Source of the DNA: Gerris lacustris
Taxonomy: Eukaryota > Arthropoda > Insecta > Hemiptera > Gerridae
Length of the DNA: 64,000 nt
Assembly (NCBI GenBank): GCA_951217055.1
Contig: OX578283.1
Coordinates: forward strand, 68,032,475-68,096,474
Reading direction: 5' to 3'
A program made the translations under genes and the position numbers. The notes under the pieces were generated by a model that made no database searches, had not been told where the DNA came from, and worked only from the letters and a program-made list of their open reading frames with translations. Of this stretch, positions 53,991 to 64,000 are shown piece by piece (the stretch's first letter is position 1; each line of letters opens with the position of its first letter).

Positions 53991-53994
53991 AAAT

Positions 53995-54790
53995 TAAGCT
54001 ATCGCAATGCCTTCAAACATTTTTGTAATGCGAATTTTTGAAAATTTTCTCCATTGAAATCCGTTTTAGTCCATTCTGAATCGAGTCCTAAAAATTTAAC
54101 ACTTTTCTGTATGTATGTATGTTTTGTATATTTGTATGTATATTATTAGTATGAATATATGTATTTATGTATGCATTATGTGTCACTCCAGACGATTTCA
54201 CAAGCTAGGATGCACTAAAAAAATCAAAACAAATTTTTAAATGTCAATAATATCAAGAGAAAGGATGAATTAATTGGCCAACATTTTTGGAGTCCATTTA
54301 GGGGTAAAATGTTGACCATTTTTGGTCACAATTAGCATAAAAATAGGTTTTTTCCATTTTACCCCTCCCCCCCCCCCCCCCCTCTTATATGAAAATATGA
54401 CAAAAGTGTCCATAACAAAAAGTGTACTGTACTCTTAAAGAGCTTTCCAACGACATGCATCTTGTAGGGTCTATACTATTTTGACTTTTGTACACCGTAC
54501 CCGTGTGTACCAATTTTTTTTTTCACCCCATCCAAATTTTAAAACAAAATTTTCCTACCTATATTATCATAAGCCAATAATACGCAGATTTCTTTGAAAA
54601 TTCGCTCATTAAGTCATGACTGGACTATTTTTATACTGTTCCTTTTTACAGGATTTGTCTTTTTTACAGTATCTCTGTACACTGTAAAAAATTATTCCGG
54701 TTGTAGCAGCACGATAAATTCAGTAGTTTTCTATTTTTAAAAAAATTCACAATGTGTCATGTTTTATAGGGTAATTATAGAAGGTTATAC
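53995..54790. other. Unassigned sequence with TATG and poly-C simple repeats
   Basis: TATGTATG words at 54105-54180 and a C run at 54361-54382. No coding signal. Confidence 0.45.
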
Positions 54791-54803
54791 TTTGGTTAGG
54801 TCA

Positions 54804-55129
54804 GGGAGCCAGCGTGGCCAAGGGACTCTAGGCGCCCTCCCAGCTATCAATATGTCTAGGAGACTCGAGGTCGTGGGTTCGATCCGTGCCATGATGATAT
54901 GATTTGTATCTATGAATCGAGGACGGAGCAGGGCGAGGGACACCCCCTATGGGGCACTCTTCCTAACGATAGCTCACTAATGATCACATCATACTTGCTT
55001 CGGGGGTACAATGTACAAATATATGATGTGTGAAGTAGCTGGAACTCTCCACAACTGGGCTGGTACAATGGGCCTTAAAGATGGCCTAATTGCTAGGTTC
55101 GAACAAGTGGTTCATCCTACCCGTCTAGT
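54804..55129 (+). mobile_element. tRNA-derived SINE, copy 2
   Basis: The head GGGAGCCAGCGTGGCCAAGG contains a good A box, and GTGGGTTCGATCCGTGCC holds the B box. The body shares 'CTCACTAATGATCACATCAT', 'GGGCCTTAAAGATGGCCTAA' and 'CATCCTACCCGTCTAGTA' with 19501-19795. The head resembles a tRNA-Leu-like sequence. The 3' end is cut into by the hAT element's target duplication at 55130. Confidence 0.82.
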
Positions 55130-55137
55130 ATAGGAAG
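55130..55137. repeat. 8-bp target duplication, left
   Basis: ATAGGAAG, repeated at 56405-56412. Confidence 0.87.
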
Positions 55138-56404
55138 TAGAGATGGGAGGAGCGGTTCCCTGAGTGGAACGAGTTACAACGTTTCGTTCCAAACCAATAA
55201 CTAGTTCCAGGAACTAGTTATTTTTGGAACGTATCAGTTTATGTTCCAAAGAAACAGTTTCTCTTATACTTCACGTGTTCCTGTTCCTGAGTCTAGTCCA
55301 GGTTCGCTCCACAATGAGTTCCGTTTCTTTATTAAATAGTTCCATTCTTCACTGACGCTGACGATGAAAAGTTGATATTAAATACAAACATTTATAATAA
55401 TATTATGATCTCTTTATTTATCTTATTATCTTATATTTTTTTTATATTGATATTTTAATTACAACCAAGTAAACAGTATAATAAAAATGTTTATGATACA
55501 GCATTATGGTAACCACTTAAAAAGTATATTTTATACCACTATAAATAATATGTTTAAATACTAGAATATGTTCTTTTCATAACGAGATCCTAAAACTAAA
55601 CAAAAAAGAAATTAAATTTCACCTGTTCATTTCGTATTATTTACTAAATATTTACTAAAGCGGAAAACAAAACTATAAAAAAAAGAAACGAGTGGCGAAG
55701 GGCGAAAGCGATAAGAGGAAGTTGACTTTGACAATGGACCTAAAAGAAAAAAAGCGGCGAAGAGCCATGTCTCTGAAAGAGAAATAGATAACGCTTCACT
55801 ATAACTGAAGTGATTCCGAGACTCGAGCTCTCATCCCCACTCCATTACTCTACTCTACTATACAAAACATACACGTTTCGTTCCAGCCTGGCTGGAACTG
55901 GAACTTGGAACGAAAACTATAGTTTTCGTTCCTCGCGAAACGAATCTTTTACGTTCCCTCCGAGTTACAGTTTCGTTACGTTTTCTCGTTCCCGTTTCCT
56001 CTTTAATCAGTTACGTTACACGTTACGTATTGGCACGGAACGAAAATCATCGGTTTCGTTCCAAGAGAAACGAGTTTTTAACGTTCCCTTTAAGTTAGTT
56101 GTTTAGTTTCGTTACTGTTTTCTCGTTTCCGTTTCCTCTTTAATCAGTTATGTTTCGTATTATTTTGCTCGATAATCCTTAAAAGATATTATTTTTTTAA
56201 AAAAAATTTGGTAACAAATTTGTATCGAATTCAATCAATAAAAATGTATTAACTAAATAAAACTAGACAGTAAAATTAAATAAAATAAAAACGTCAAAGT
56301 CGTTCCAAAAATAACGAAGTTGCATGAAATCTTGGAAGGATTGGAACCGTTCCAACACTGGAACTAGTTATTTTTATAGTTACATTCCGTTTCGCCCATC
56401 CCTA
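55138..56404. mobile_element. Non-autonomous hAT-type element
   Basis: 1267 bp, ends TAGAGATGGG and CCCATCCCTA (9/10 inverted match), flanked by exact 8-bp ATAGGAAG duplications. Both length and terminal type fit the hAT superfamily (ends of the TAG/CAG-x-G-A-T-G-G-G form). The interior is full of GGAACGAAA/TTTCGTTCC words in both directions, which may be subterminal binding repeats. A 98-codon frame at 55810-56106 follows these repeats and shows no BED finger or hATC motif, so no transposase. Confidence 0.87.
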
Positions 56405-56412
56405 ATAGGAAG
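56405..56412. repeat. 8-bp target duplication, right
   Basis: Exact copy of 55130-55137. Confidence 0.87.
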
Positions 56413-56414
56413 TA

Positions 56415-57180
56415 CTAGATTACTACGAGGTTAGGTCAAAAAATAGACGCCTGTAACGCCCCCGGTGACGACGCCTGTGCTCAAAATAAGAAAGAGATAA
56501 TTAAATTACTCTTGAGATCAGTATGGCCAAGAATTTAAGAGATGTAAGAGCTCCAATTTATCAAACTTCTCAAGAGATAAGATCTTTTACGACTGTAATT
56601 ATCAAAGTGTTCCCTTCTTTTATTTTTGTAGATCAGAACATTTTTAAAACCATTGATTAATAATACTGTACAAAATTGAAAGAACATGGCATTTTATTAT
56701 TTTTACATTTGCAATCAATCATGATGTGCCAAATCATTCACTTTTCTATAAACTAATTTCCTTTAAATTTCCTTATCAGTCTGGATCTAGATTCTAAAAA
56801 AAACACGTAAACGTGACGTGGGGTATATGATACACCGCATATACCTTCCGCTGTGAAAACTTTCAAGATAACAATGTCACGTCCCTAGAATAATGTTGAC
56901 TATATTTATTTCACGGGGTAGACATATACTGTGAGATATCTGGATCACAGCTAAAAAGTAATATTATACATCAGCATTCGGATAAGGAAGAAGGCTATAC
57001 ATGGCAAGAAGTAACGTAAAGAAATAACGTTAGCAAAAAGACCAAATAATATTAATTATGAACTACAATATAGAAGTAAAATATTTGTTACTCCCCTAAG
57101 TTGTTTTAGATTAAAAATGACTTTGACTAAATAATTATTAAGAAAAAGGGGTGTTTAGTCCAATGTACTTTGGGACAATA
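56415..57180. other. Unassigned; ends in a MITE-like segment
   Basis: 57085-57180 ('GTTACTCCCCTAAGTTG', 'ATGACTTTGACTAAATAATT', 'CCAATGTACTTTGGGACAA') matches 5243-5335. Confidence 0.5.
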
Positions 57181-57187
57181 TATATAC

Positions 57188-57330
57188 AGGTTAGAGGTGG
57201 TTATAGGTGGTTAGAGATGGTTAGAGGTGGTTAGAGGTGGTTAGAGGTGGTTAGAGGTGGTTAGAGATGGTTAAAGGGGGTTGGAGGTGGTTAGAGGTGG
57301 TTAGAGATGGTTAGAGGTAGTTAGTCTATA
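57188..57330. repeat. 10-bp tandem repeat GGTTAGAGGT
   Basis: About 13 copies of GGTTAGAGGT with GGTTAGAGAT and GGTTATAGGT variants. It looks superficially like telomeric TTAGG, but the phase and unit length differ. Confidence 0.93.
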
Positions 57331-57338
57331 TCACTATT

Positions 57339-57356
57339 AAGACAAAGGAATTTTAA
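57339..57356. repeat. 18-bp target duplication of retroposon copy 2, left
   Basis: AAGACAAAGGAATTTTAA, repeated exactly at 57683-57700. Confidence 0.87.
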
Positions 57357-57682
57357 TTTAAATCAAATTATAATTATTATTAACTACGGGAAACAGACAG
57401 AGAAAAATACACTCCAGCGCCAGGATTTGAACCACGGGCCTCTATATTTCCAGTATAGCGCTCTACCAACTAAGCTACGCAGGAGAATAAGTTTCTCTGA
57501 CGTTAATGATACCTTGTCCCGAATTTAAGCTTTCAATTTTCCACATAAGAGGCCCGTGGTTCAAATCCCGGCGCTGGAGTGTATTTTTCTCTGTCTGTTT
57601 CCCGTAGTTGATAATAATTATAATTTGATTTAAATTATAATTTAATCTTTCTGTAGTATGAATACTACCAAAATGGTAAAAA
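57357..57682 (+). mobile_element. tRNA-derived retroposon with inverted arms, copy 2
   Basis: 326 bp. The left arm carries a complete tRNA-like sequence on the minus strand (about 57413-57487; anticodon loop CTGGAAA again, anticodon stem CTATA/TATAG). The right arm keeps only the tRNA 3' part (57547-57580, 'GTGGTTCAAATCCCGG') followed by the same body 'TTTTTCTCTGTCTGTTTCCC'. The centre (57490-57545) is unrelated to copy 1. The tail 'TTTCTGTAGTATGAATACTA' and 'CCAAAATGGTAAAAAAA' ends in A just before the 18-bp duplication, as a retroposon should. Confidence 0.8.
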
Positions 57683-57700
57683 AAGACAAAGGAATTTTAA
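57683..57700. repeat. 18-bp target duplication of retroposon copy 2, right
   Basis: Exact copy of 57339-57356. Confidence 0.87.
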
Positions 57701-58640
57701 ATATATACACTAAGAATACTCATTATCCTTGAGTTTTGTGTATAAGATTTAGTCTTACACATGATAAGACTTGATTTTAAAATAGCATAATATAACTGCC
57801 TCAGGAGTCTCAATGTCTTGGGCAAACCAACACTCAAATCTTTGAGACTTTTGTCAGTTAGACTATTGTTTAGGACCAAAGGAGAGTGCTGAAGTAAATA
57901 AGTGCCGACTAAGCTACTCTTTCGCTAAGTTTTACCATTTTTAAATTTTTTTTTTCATTATTTAATATTTTCAAGCTTACATTATATATTTATTAATTTA
58001 ACTTTAGTTTTTTAATATTCTTTTTAAATGAGTCATTATAGAGTTAAATTATGCAATAATTTTCTAACATTTTCAATTTCTTTTTGCTTGAACTGGGTGA
58101 AATTATATATTTATTAAATCTGGTAAGAGAAGAAAAACTTCATTTAAATTTTAAATATGGTTTAAAAATTTTAGAACTAGAAATGTGAAATGAAATTGGC
58201 TCTTATAAATTTTTAAAACCTAAAAGATTTTAACAATTAGTTGAGTCATTGTCTTAAGATTATAAGTGGCTAATCAGTAGGTGGGAACTCGACAAGGTGT
58301 TAACCGGAGTTATTTTGTTAATTTTAATTACATAGCATTTATTTATGGCATAATATATATAAATAAATTTTAACTAGCGTTGCTGAAATTTACATACATT
58401 TTTATTTTTAACTAGACAAGCTAAAATTTTCATAAATTATGTCGAGTTAATCTTATGCAACTCACAATTTTAGATAAAATGGGATGTAATATTTTAAGAA
58501 TAATAGTTTTTAAACTTGTATACAATAATAATTTTTACATTTAAACATGAGTCATTTCCATTCTAATGTTAAAACTCACGACTAAATTAACCTTGCAATA
58601 TTTATAAGAGCTTTGTTTAAATGAAATTGTTCATTTTGCT
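57701..58640. other. AT-rich sequence, unassigned
   Basis: No coding signal. Confidence 0.45.
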
Positions 58641-58674
58641 TCCGGGTTTACTAAAGATAATAACAAAAGTTATG

Positions 58675-59000
58675 TAATTATTCTAAAGCATTACTTATTG
58701 AAATTATTCCAAAGAATGACTTATTGAAATTATTCCAAAGGGTGGCTTCCGGGTTTACTAAAGATAAAAGCAGAAGTTATGTACTTATTCTAAAGTATGA
58801 CTTATTGAAATTATCCCAAAGCATGACTTATCGTAATTATTCTAAAGCATGACTTAATGTAATCATTCTAAAGCATGACTTATTGTAATCATTATAAAGC
58901 ATGACTTAATGTAATCATTCTAAAGCATGACTTATTGTAATCATTATAAAGCATGACTTAATGTAATCATTTTAAAGCATGACTTATTGCAATCATTCTT
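58675..59000. repeat. 26-bp tandem repeat
   Basis: Unit of the type 'TAAAGCATGACTTATTGTAA' plus TCATTC, about ten copies, with TTATTG/TTAATG alternation making a 52-bp pair. The first copies are diverged and include 'GGCTTCCGGGTTTACTAAAG'. Confidence 0.92.
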
Positions 59001-59004
59001 TATT

Positions 59005-59315
59005 TAACACCAACATATTTCTTTAAAAATGACTCGTCTTATTTTAATAATATTTACCTACTTTGTAGAACGTGGCTATAATTCGCCCTATATTAATTTT
59101 AACTGCTTGCCCCCATTAAATTTTGGATATTGATTTGTGAAACCACTGGGTATGGAAACTTGACCAAATAACCAAAAGTTAAACTCCCATGTGACGAATA
59201 AGAGGATACAATAAGCTATGTGCCACACTAACTAGCAGCCTTCTGAAGTAAAACTTCTTAAGGCGCGGTAGAGTAAATTGACTTGAATAAAACGAAATCG
59301 TGTAACGAAGTTTGT
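59005..59315. other. Unassigned, with a short family-S word
   Basis: 'ACAATAAGCTATGTGCCACA' at 59208-59227 matches the inverted S start. Confidence 0.4.
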
Positions 59316-59319
59316 GTTT

Positions 59320-59476
59320 CGAGACTCGTCTAAGTGATAGATTTTTTACAGGTAAATCAACTGTCGACGTAAGCCGGAAAGTCACACAACATCATCCCGG
59401 AAGTTGGTAAATCAACTTCCGGCTTAAGTTGACAGTTGATTTACCTGTAAAAAATCTTTCTCTTGTACGAGTCTCG
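59320..59476. repeat. Inverted repeat with about 60-base arms
   Basis: 'CGAGACTCGT' outside, 'GATTTTTTACAGGTAAATCA' and 'AAGCCGGAAG' inside, mirrored by 'TTCCGGCTTAAGTTGACAGT' and 'ACGAGTCTCG'. A few mismatches. Confidence 0.85.
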
Positions 59477-59830
59477 ACCTCTGATTCAGCAGCCATGTAC
59501 GATCCTCATCTCCCTACTAAAACCTTTCCTTTTCCTAAACGGAACTAGAGGCGCGATCTATGGAGAAAGGGTGTGAACTAAATTCACCTGCCCCCACTCA
59601 ACGGAAGTGTTATCTCCGGTCGCCTCTGCTCTCCCCGGCCAAGATCCGGTAGGAGTTCCGTGCTAGACCCGGAAGTGACAAGGAGCGTCTCCACAGTAAT
59701 TTTCGTGAGTGCCAATTGGCTTCTATTTCATAATTTTCCTTCTTTACCTTCAACTTGTATTTTTACCTTTCCCCTTACAGGAAATCCCCCTGATACAGTC
59801 CATTCCAAACCAGAGGATCAAACAAGGCAT
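59477..59830 (+). other. GC-richer segment with an intron-like stretch
   Basis: 59500-59700 is clearly richer in G+C and has several CGGAAGT/ACTTCCG words (ETS-type). A GTGAGT donor at 59705 and a pyrimidine-rich acceptor ending CCCCTTACAG at 59780 would define a 76-base intron, a normal size for insects. No long frame crosses it. It may be a non-coding 5' exon and promoter, or chance. Confidence 0.3.
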
Positions 59831-59937
59831 GAGTACTAACCTTTTTCAATACACAGAATTGGATTATAAACGTAATATTATATACATTATAGTAATATAA
59901 CACATATTTGATTTCTTCATTATTTGCTAAAATGTTT

Positions 59938-59941
59938 CTAA
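59938..59941. repeat. Mutated TTAA target site, left (CTAA)
   Basis: Flank of the piggyBac-type element; the right flank is an intact TTAA. Confidence 0.7.
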
Positions 59942-60899
59942 CCCTAGAATGACACCGGGGGTCTGTATGACCCCAAGTAAAAGAGTTTAAGCGCAGAACT
60001 TATTTCTGTGAATCACAGATGGTTTTTTTTCCTTGTCTAAATACTCTACTCTTTGCCTTCCTGCCCCCCTATTTCACCAATCGAAGGTATCAGTTTCTGC
60101 ATAATCTTTGTACAGTGAGCTTGTCAAGTGCTTCTGAGGTCTAGCTGACCCCACGGTGTAGTTACCCACTAACTTTTTTTAGCCAACACTAATTTACAGT
60201 TGCTCTAATCAACTCTCCATCAAGATGATTCTATCGATCCTGATACAGGCAACCCTGAAATCATCATTAGCTGTAATAAAATAAAAGGTGGGACAGATTC
60301 GTTTGACCCGCAGGTGGCCTCAGTGGTTTTTCTTTGGCATGCTCGATCAGGCAGGTGTTATCGCTGCTATTCTTCATTGTATGGCCAACTGGCAAAAGAA
60401 ACTACCACGGAAGGATTTTATTTTTGAATTAGGCTTCTCCCTAGTCAAACCATGAAGGAAAGGATTAAAATACAAGAATGCTATGCAGTGATTGCCATTT
60501 GTGATGAGCATCTGTCCTACAAATGCTTAAAATGCTAAAAGCCTTTACTGTAGACATTTTGTATAATTTTGTCTTCTATTGGTTCCTTTTTATAAAAAAA
60601 ATAGTAGGAAATTAGTTTTCTGGCCTTTTTTTAATTTTTAAAACCAACTTTGTTACAACAAAAAGTTACTTTCTTTCATACCTTGTTTCATTATTAGCAT
60701 TAGTTTATAAGTCAGTAAAATTTTTAAAATTTCATTTTTCCTTCTTCTGTTCATTGTATTGATCCTTGTAGATCGAAATTAATGTTTTTATATTACAATA
60801 ATATTTCACGCGTTTCAGGATAGAGGGAAAACCTAGGTGGGGTCATATAGACCCCACGGTGTCTGATTAGAATGTGGAAATAACGGTGTCATTCTAGGG
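59942..60899 (+). mobile_element. piggyBac-type element, internally deleted
   Basis: 958 bp with exact 15-base inverted ends CCCTAGAATGACACC, flanked by CTAA on the left and TTAA on the right (piggyBac inserts at TTAA and ends in CCCTAG-like bases). Next to each end lies a GGGGTC(n)GACCCC palindrome (59962-59975 and 60839-60855), and a third related word is near 60140-60157. It contains only the end of a transposase gene. Confidence 0.88.
60217..60570 (+). pseudogene. piggyBac-like transposase C-terminal remnant
   Basis: The first frame (60222-60308) has DPDTGNPEIIISCNKIKGGT followed by DSFD, matching the family 'K-P-E-I-I-x-x-Y-N-x-T-K-G-G-V-D-x-x-D' with Tyr changed to Ser-Cys. A shift and small deletion then leads to a second frame (60303-60452): LTRRWPQWFFFGMLDQAGVI and then a KLPRKDFIFELGFSLVKP block, matching 'R-R-W-P-x-x-x-F-x-x-(L/I)-(L/I)-D' and 'R-x-F-L-x-E-L-G-x-x-L-V-x-P'. 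A TGA follows, then a Cys-rich stretch (CDEHLSYKCLKC) like the C-terminal cysteine-rich domain. Catalytic Asp positions upstream are deleted. Confidence 0.8.
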
Positions 60900-60903
60900 T
60901 TAA

Positions 60904-61390
60904 AAATATGTTATTTTTCAAATAAATTCCTCATAACCATTTCTTAATCCCGAAATAATAAAATGGTCAACAAATGCAAAGAGAGCAATTCATAAAATCA
61001 ACTGTTTCTAGAACTTAAGTTTCACTTCTTAATGCGTGAGAGTCTCACACATATTTTTTTCTACCGTGATTCTTTGGGCTATTCTATTCCATTATTAGCA
61101 ATATTCCAAAAACTAACTATCCCGAGAAATTTATAAAATAAAGTAAACATGAATACAAGGTAATGAAACATAGGTAAATTTGGGCCGGATGACCAATGTT
61201 CATAAGGAAGGGCTTTAAATAATAGGGCCCGGTTCCTCCATGAATTCTAATTAAATAAACTAATTAATAAAGAAACGAATAATGAGCAAGTGAACTGTAT
61301 TTATATTTAAATAATAATAAAAGTTTATTATACTGTAAAAAAAATGCCTAAATAAGAAAGAAACTGAAAATTTTAATTTAAATAATGATA
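60904..61390. other. AT-rich sequence, unassigned
   Basis: No motif recognised. Confidence 0.45.
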
Positions 61391-61396
61391 ATTAGC

Positions 61397-61714
61397 TTAG
61401 CGTTGATTAGGGTTGAGCTGTGCTGTTGTAATCGGAGAAGAAGGGATGATTCCAAATCTTGAGTAGAATTTCACTGAATGCCAGGCTGTTATAAATATTG
61501 CAAAATTTGTCTTTATGCAGGAACAATAAGCTAGCAGAATGCCACAAATTAAAAAGGCGAAAATAACTTGTATAAAAGGCTGGTTTAGCAAATATGATAT
61601 AGCCAAGTAAGTAAACAACTCTGAAATCCAACTTTTTCCAGTCACTGTGCTCCTACTGGTGGAAGAAGGAAACCCAGGTTCAAAGGCACGATGCGTTGCA
61701 GGTCTAGTATTCAA
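61397..61714 (-). other. Open frame of 105 codons with hydrophobic segments, unassigned
   Basis: From the Met at 61714 the frame has a polar start (TRPATHRAFEPGFPSS) and then two hydrophobic stretches (about residues 34-63 and 68-80), ending NPNQR. It could be a membrane peptide by composition, but AT-rich DNA often gives such frames. The first 25 codons overlap a 'TTTGAACCTGGGTTTCC' word that looks tRNA/T-arm-like, so the region may be retroposon-derived. No homologue recognised, no splice sites confirmed. Confidence 0.15.
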
Positions 61715-62105
61715 GAAGTAGCAATAATTACAATATAACTAAACATTAAATACAACTAATTAAATTATTTACATACATTATTTGATAAACATTAACTAAT
61801 ACATAAAATGAGTTCAGGCAGTCCTGAACAGGTAACATGAATACAATCTTTACCTATTTAAGTGTAGGCCAACTCAGTACACGTTATCTCCCTACAACTT
61901 CACTTTGACCTGTTTCAACAGATTACCTGCCTTGTTCAAACAATATATATATTATATATGCCTTTTCAAAAAGATTTAAAAATAGTTTAAACAAATGTCT
62001 GATAACAATGGTATACGACACTATTCAAGGAAGAACACGAGCGGGGGCGATGATCAAAACCGCCTTATTAAAATGTATGAATAAAATAAAGAAATTATAA
62101 ATCCA
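61715..62105. other. AT-rich sequence, unassigned
   Basis: No motif recognised. Confidence 0.45.
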
Positions 62106-62109
62106 TTTT

Positions 62110-62525
62110 TATGTTTATGGCCTCTCTCTGTTCGCTTTTAATGGTATTTTCTGAGGAATTAAATTTTTCCCAGTAAAATGGCTCATATCGTTAGGTTCGT
62201 TTTAAAATAGACTACATTTCAGAATTTTATAATCACAATCGTCGGAACCGTTTACAAGAAATACTTATTTTCACGTTTTTTTAGTAGCCCCAAATTTGGA
62301 GCTAAAATAAATTTCTCAATTTTGTCTTGGGATATGATTTTTCTCAACATGTTTCCTAAATTTCGTCCAAATCGGGCCAGCAGTTTAAGCTCCTTGCGTC
62401 TGCACAGATGACAGACGACAGACATTTTTTAAAAACCAATTTTTTTGGACACAGAGGACCTCAAAATCTCAAAATCGAATTTTCTCGTTATCACAATACT
62501 TTCTCTTTTTATGAGAAAGTTAAAA
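62110..62525 (+). repeat. Interspersed family Q, copy
   Basis: 'AATCGTCGGAACCGTTTAC', 'TGGAGCTAAAATAAATTTCT', 'GACAGACGACAGAC' (short tract here) and 'TACTTTCTCTTTTTATGAGA' follow the order of 24240-24690. Confidence 0.82.
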
Positions 62526-62639
62526 AGTTATTAAACCTGTTGAAGTGGATATATAAGTTCTTTCAAACTCGTGAGGCTTTATTTATGACTCCCCTATTTT
62601 ATAAATCCAATGTATTGACAAAGGTTCAACATAATTTGG

Positions 62640-63420
62640 AACTCTCAATAACTAGGCATCGCGTGGCTCTATCATTGAATCGAGCTTATAGTAATAAATA
62701 TTTATTGAATATTAATGAAATAGATAACCATGAATCATAATGAGTTGATAGATAATGGTTATAGTAGTAGTACAGCGGCTAGCAGTAAGGGAACCACCCC
62801 GCATTCTTACTATTCCTCTAACCAAACATCTCCTTTTCAATTAATATAAAATGTATCTCTTTGCTACAAAAAAACTACTGCATGTATCAAATTGAAATTT
62901 TGCATGCCTGTTTCAACTGTGCATTAGATGGTGTATATAAAGTTTTATTAAAAGCGTTACGTTAGAACGTAAGATATCGGTAAAAAGGTTGTGTTCTCTA
63001 TTCTAAACGTTTAGGTCCGCTAAACGTTTATTAGTTTTAGCGATCTTTATAAATTCATAGCGGTGTCGCTGTTGGTTTTACTAAAAAATGTTATTTGAAA
63101 AAAAATGTTCGTCTCATCGAATAGATGATGATAGAATCTTTTCCCGTCCTGAAATTCCAATTTAATTTTTGAACCTCTCGTTTACGCGAGCGTTGCGCGG
63201 ACTCTTGGACGGATCACGCTGTGCAACGAACTTAGCCTGAGTATTATTAGTAAGAAGATCATGTTTACCAAATTTCAAATAAATTGGCCTACTTTTACTC
63301 AAGTTATCGTCACACGCGTAAACGTTACTGACAGACAGACAGACAGACAGGCAAGATGCATAGTTTGTTGAATGTTAGAAGCTCGCTTACGCTCGCTTCA
63401 ATTAAAACAAAATTTGAATT
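62640..63420 (+). repeat. Interspersed family R, near full-length copy
   Basis: 'CTAGGCATCGCGTGGCTCTA' through 'CGTTACGTTAGAACGTAAGA', 'TTTACGCGAGCGTTGCGCGG' and 'AGTTATCGTCACACGCGTAA' to a GACAGACAGACAGACAG tract and 'GAAGCTCGCTTACGCTCGCT'. Confidence 0.82.
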
Positions 63421-63424
63421 TTTA

Positions 63425-63655
63425 CACTTAGTCTTTTACTTTTAAGTATTTAGATAGTATAAGAGCAAGAAGAAGCTATGTTTAAAGAAAAATGTGTATG
63501 ACGTATACTTTGAACTCAGTTCAGTAACAAGTGAAAAAAAAACCAAGGTGACGGTGCTTTAAGCATGACAAACTCATTACTTCGAACAAGACTCAAGTGC
63601 AAAGAGACTGCTTTGAGTTTTGACACAGAGCAGTCTCTTGCACTTGACTCTAATC
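63425..63655. other. Unassigned, with an inverted repeat at 63593-63647
   Basis: 'CAAGTGCAAAGAGACTGCT' and 'AGCAGTCTCTTGCACTTG' pair around a loop of about 19 bases. Confidence 0.6.
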
Positions 63656-64000
63656 AGGGTTTCGTAGGTCCTTCTCGAAACCCTTAGGCCGAGGGTGATG
63701 TGTCTGTCTGTCCGTCGCTCTTTGGTTCATATCTCCTGAACCGTTTAAGGTAGAAAGTTGAAATTTTAATCACTGAGGCAACTTTTTGACCCACACATAG
63801 AAAACATATATGGAGAAGTTAAAAATTTATAATGCGCATGCGCAATTCGCAAAGTTGTGGTAAAGTCAAATATTTTTTCATTTTTTTTTAATGTTTGTGT
63901 TGGGTATCAAATGAAAGCAGCTGATGAGTAGATTACAAATATATTATATATTATAAGCTTTTTTAAAGTTTGCTTTCTTTATGGCTATAATAAGTTGAAA
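63655..64000 (+). repeat. Relative of family P, cut by the window end
   Basis: 'GGGTTTCGTAGGTCCTTCTC', 'TGTGTCTGTCTGTCCGTCGC', 'CATATCTCCTGAACCGTTTA' and 'GTTGGGTATCAAATGAAAGC' follow the same plan as family P (call phrase, CTGTCTGTCC tract, 'GGGTATCATATGAAA' phrase) but with little direct identity. Confidence 0.5.

Noticed and set aside
57188..57330. Interstitial insect telomere repeat
   Set aside because: The unit is GGTTAGAGGT (10 bp), not TTAGG, and lacks telomeric phase.
62408..62740. 110-codon plus-strand gene
   Set aside because: Spans the boundary between family Q and family R repeats; the frame is not kept in other copies.

Overview
This 64 kb window looks like repeat-packed intergenic DNA from a large, AT-rich arthropod genome. 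I think an insect is most likely and cannot go further. Reasons: AT-rich background, long (TA)n tracts, eukaryotic transposable elements of many classes (copia, Ty3/gypsy, jockey-like and I-like LINEs, tRNA- and 5S-derived SINEs, piggyBac, hAT, PIF/Harbinger), poly(A)-tailed insertions and fold-back elements. I found no host protein-coding gene that I can defend, no rRNA gene and no functional tRNA gene. Everything was read by eye, so family names rest on motifs, not on searches.

Layout. 0.6-2 kb: a collapsed copia element. 2.3-3.3 kb: a decayed gypsy gag-pol on the minus strand. 5.76-11.59 kb: a head-to-tail dimer of a 2.9 kb unit, each holding a jockey LINE tail, an 11-bp minisatellite of about 1 kb and a perfect 49-bp-arm hairpin. 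13.5-14.2 and 20.0-20.4 kb: fold-back elements, the first sitting between (TA)n tracts. 15.7-16.5 kb: a jockey LINE 3' end. 18.4-18.9 kb: a GC-richer island. 19.5 kb: a tRNA-derived SINE. 21.2 kb: a 21/42-bp tandem repeat. 22.5-23.6 kb: a 1 kb fold-back element interrupted by a tRNA-derived retroposon that is itself a palindrome. 28.0-29.1 kb: a purine-rich 162-bp satellite followed by (TA)n. 29.7 kb: a 5S-rRNA-like SINE. 30.9 and 32.8 kb: fragments of DNA-transposon genes. 34.18-42.17 kb: one complete, apparently young LTR retrotransposon on the minus strand. 42.3 kb: a Harbinger-type MITE. 47.1-48.5 kb: a LINE inserted into another LINE. 50-53.5 kb: two large palindromes. 54.8-56.4 kb: a SINE with a hAT-type element at its end. 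57.4 kb: a second tRNA-palindrome retroposon. 59.9-60.9 kb: a piggyBac-type element. Between these lie copies of at least five moderate-length interspersed families, here called P, Q, R, S and T, most of which carry (CAGA)n/(CTGT)n tracts.

The most informative unit is the LTR element at 34183-42165. It has 2.47 kb near-identical LTRs, a GTAA target duplication, a polypurine tract and a Lys-type candidate primer site. Gag is intact. The gag/pol overlap has a textbook -1 frameshift heptamer (GGGAAAC), a 7-nt spacer and a 9-bp stem-loop. Its pol is collapsed in frame: protease and the first part of reverse transcriptase are joined by short repeats to the integrase C-terminal tail. It looks like a mobilised non-autonomous derivative that still makes Gag and protease. 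The second most interesting item is the tRNA-derived retroposon family with inverted head-to-head tRNA-like arms (23.2 and 57.4 kb), both copies with long target-site duplications.
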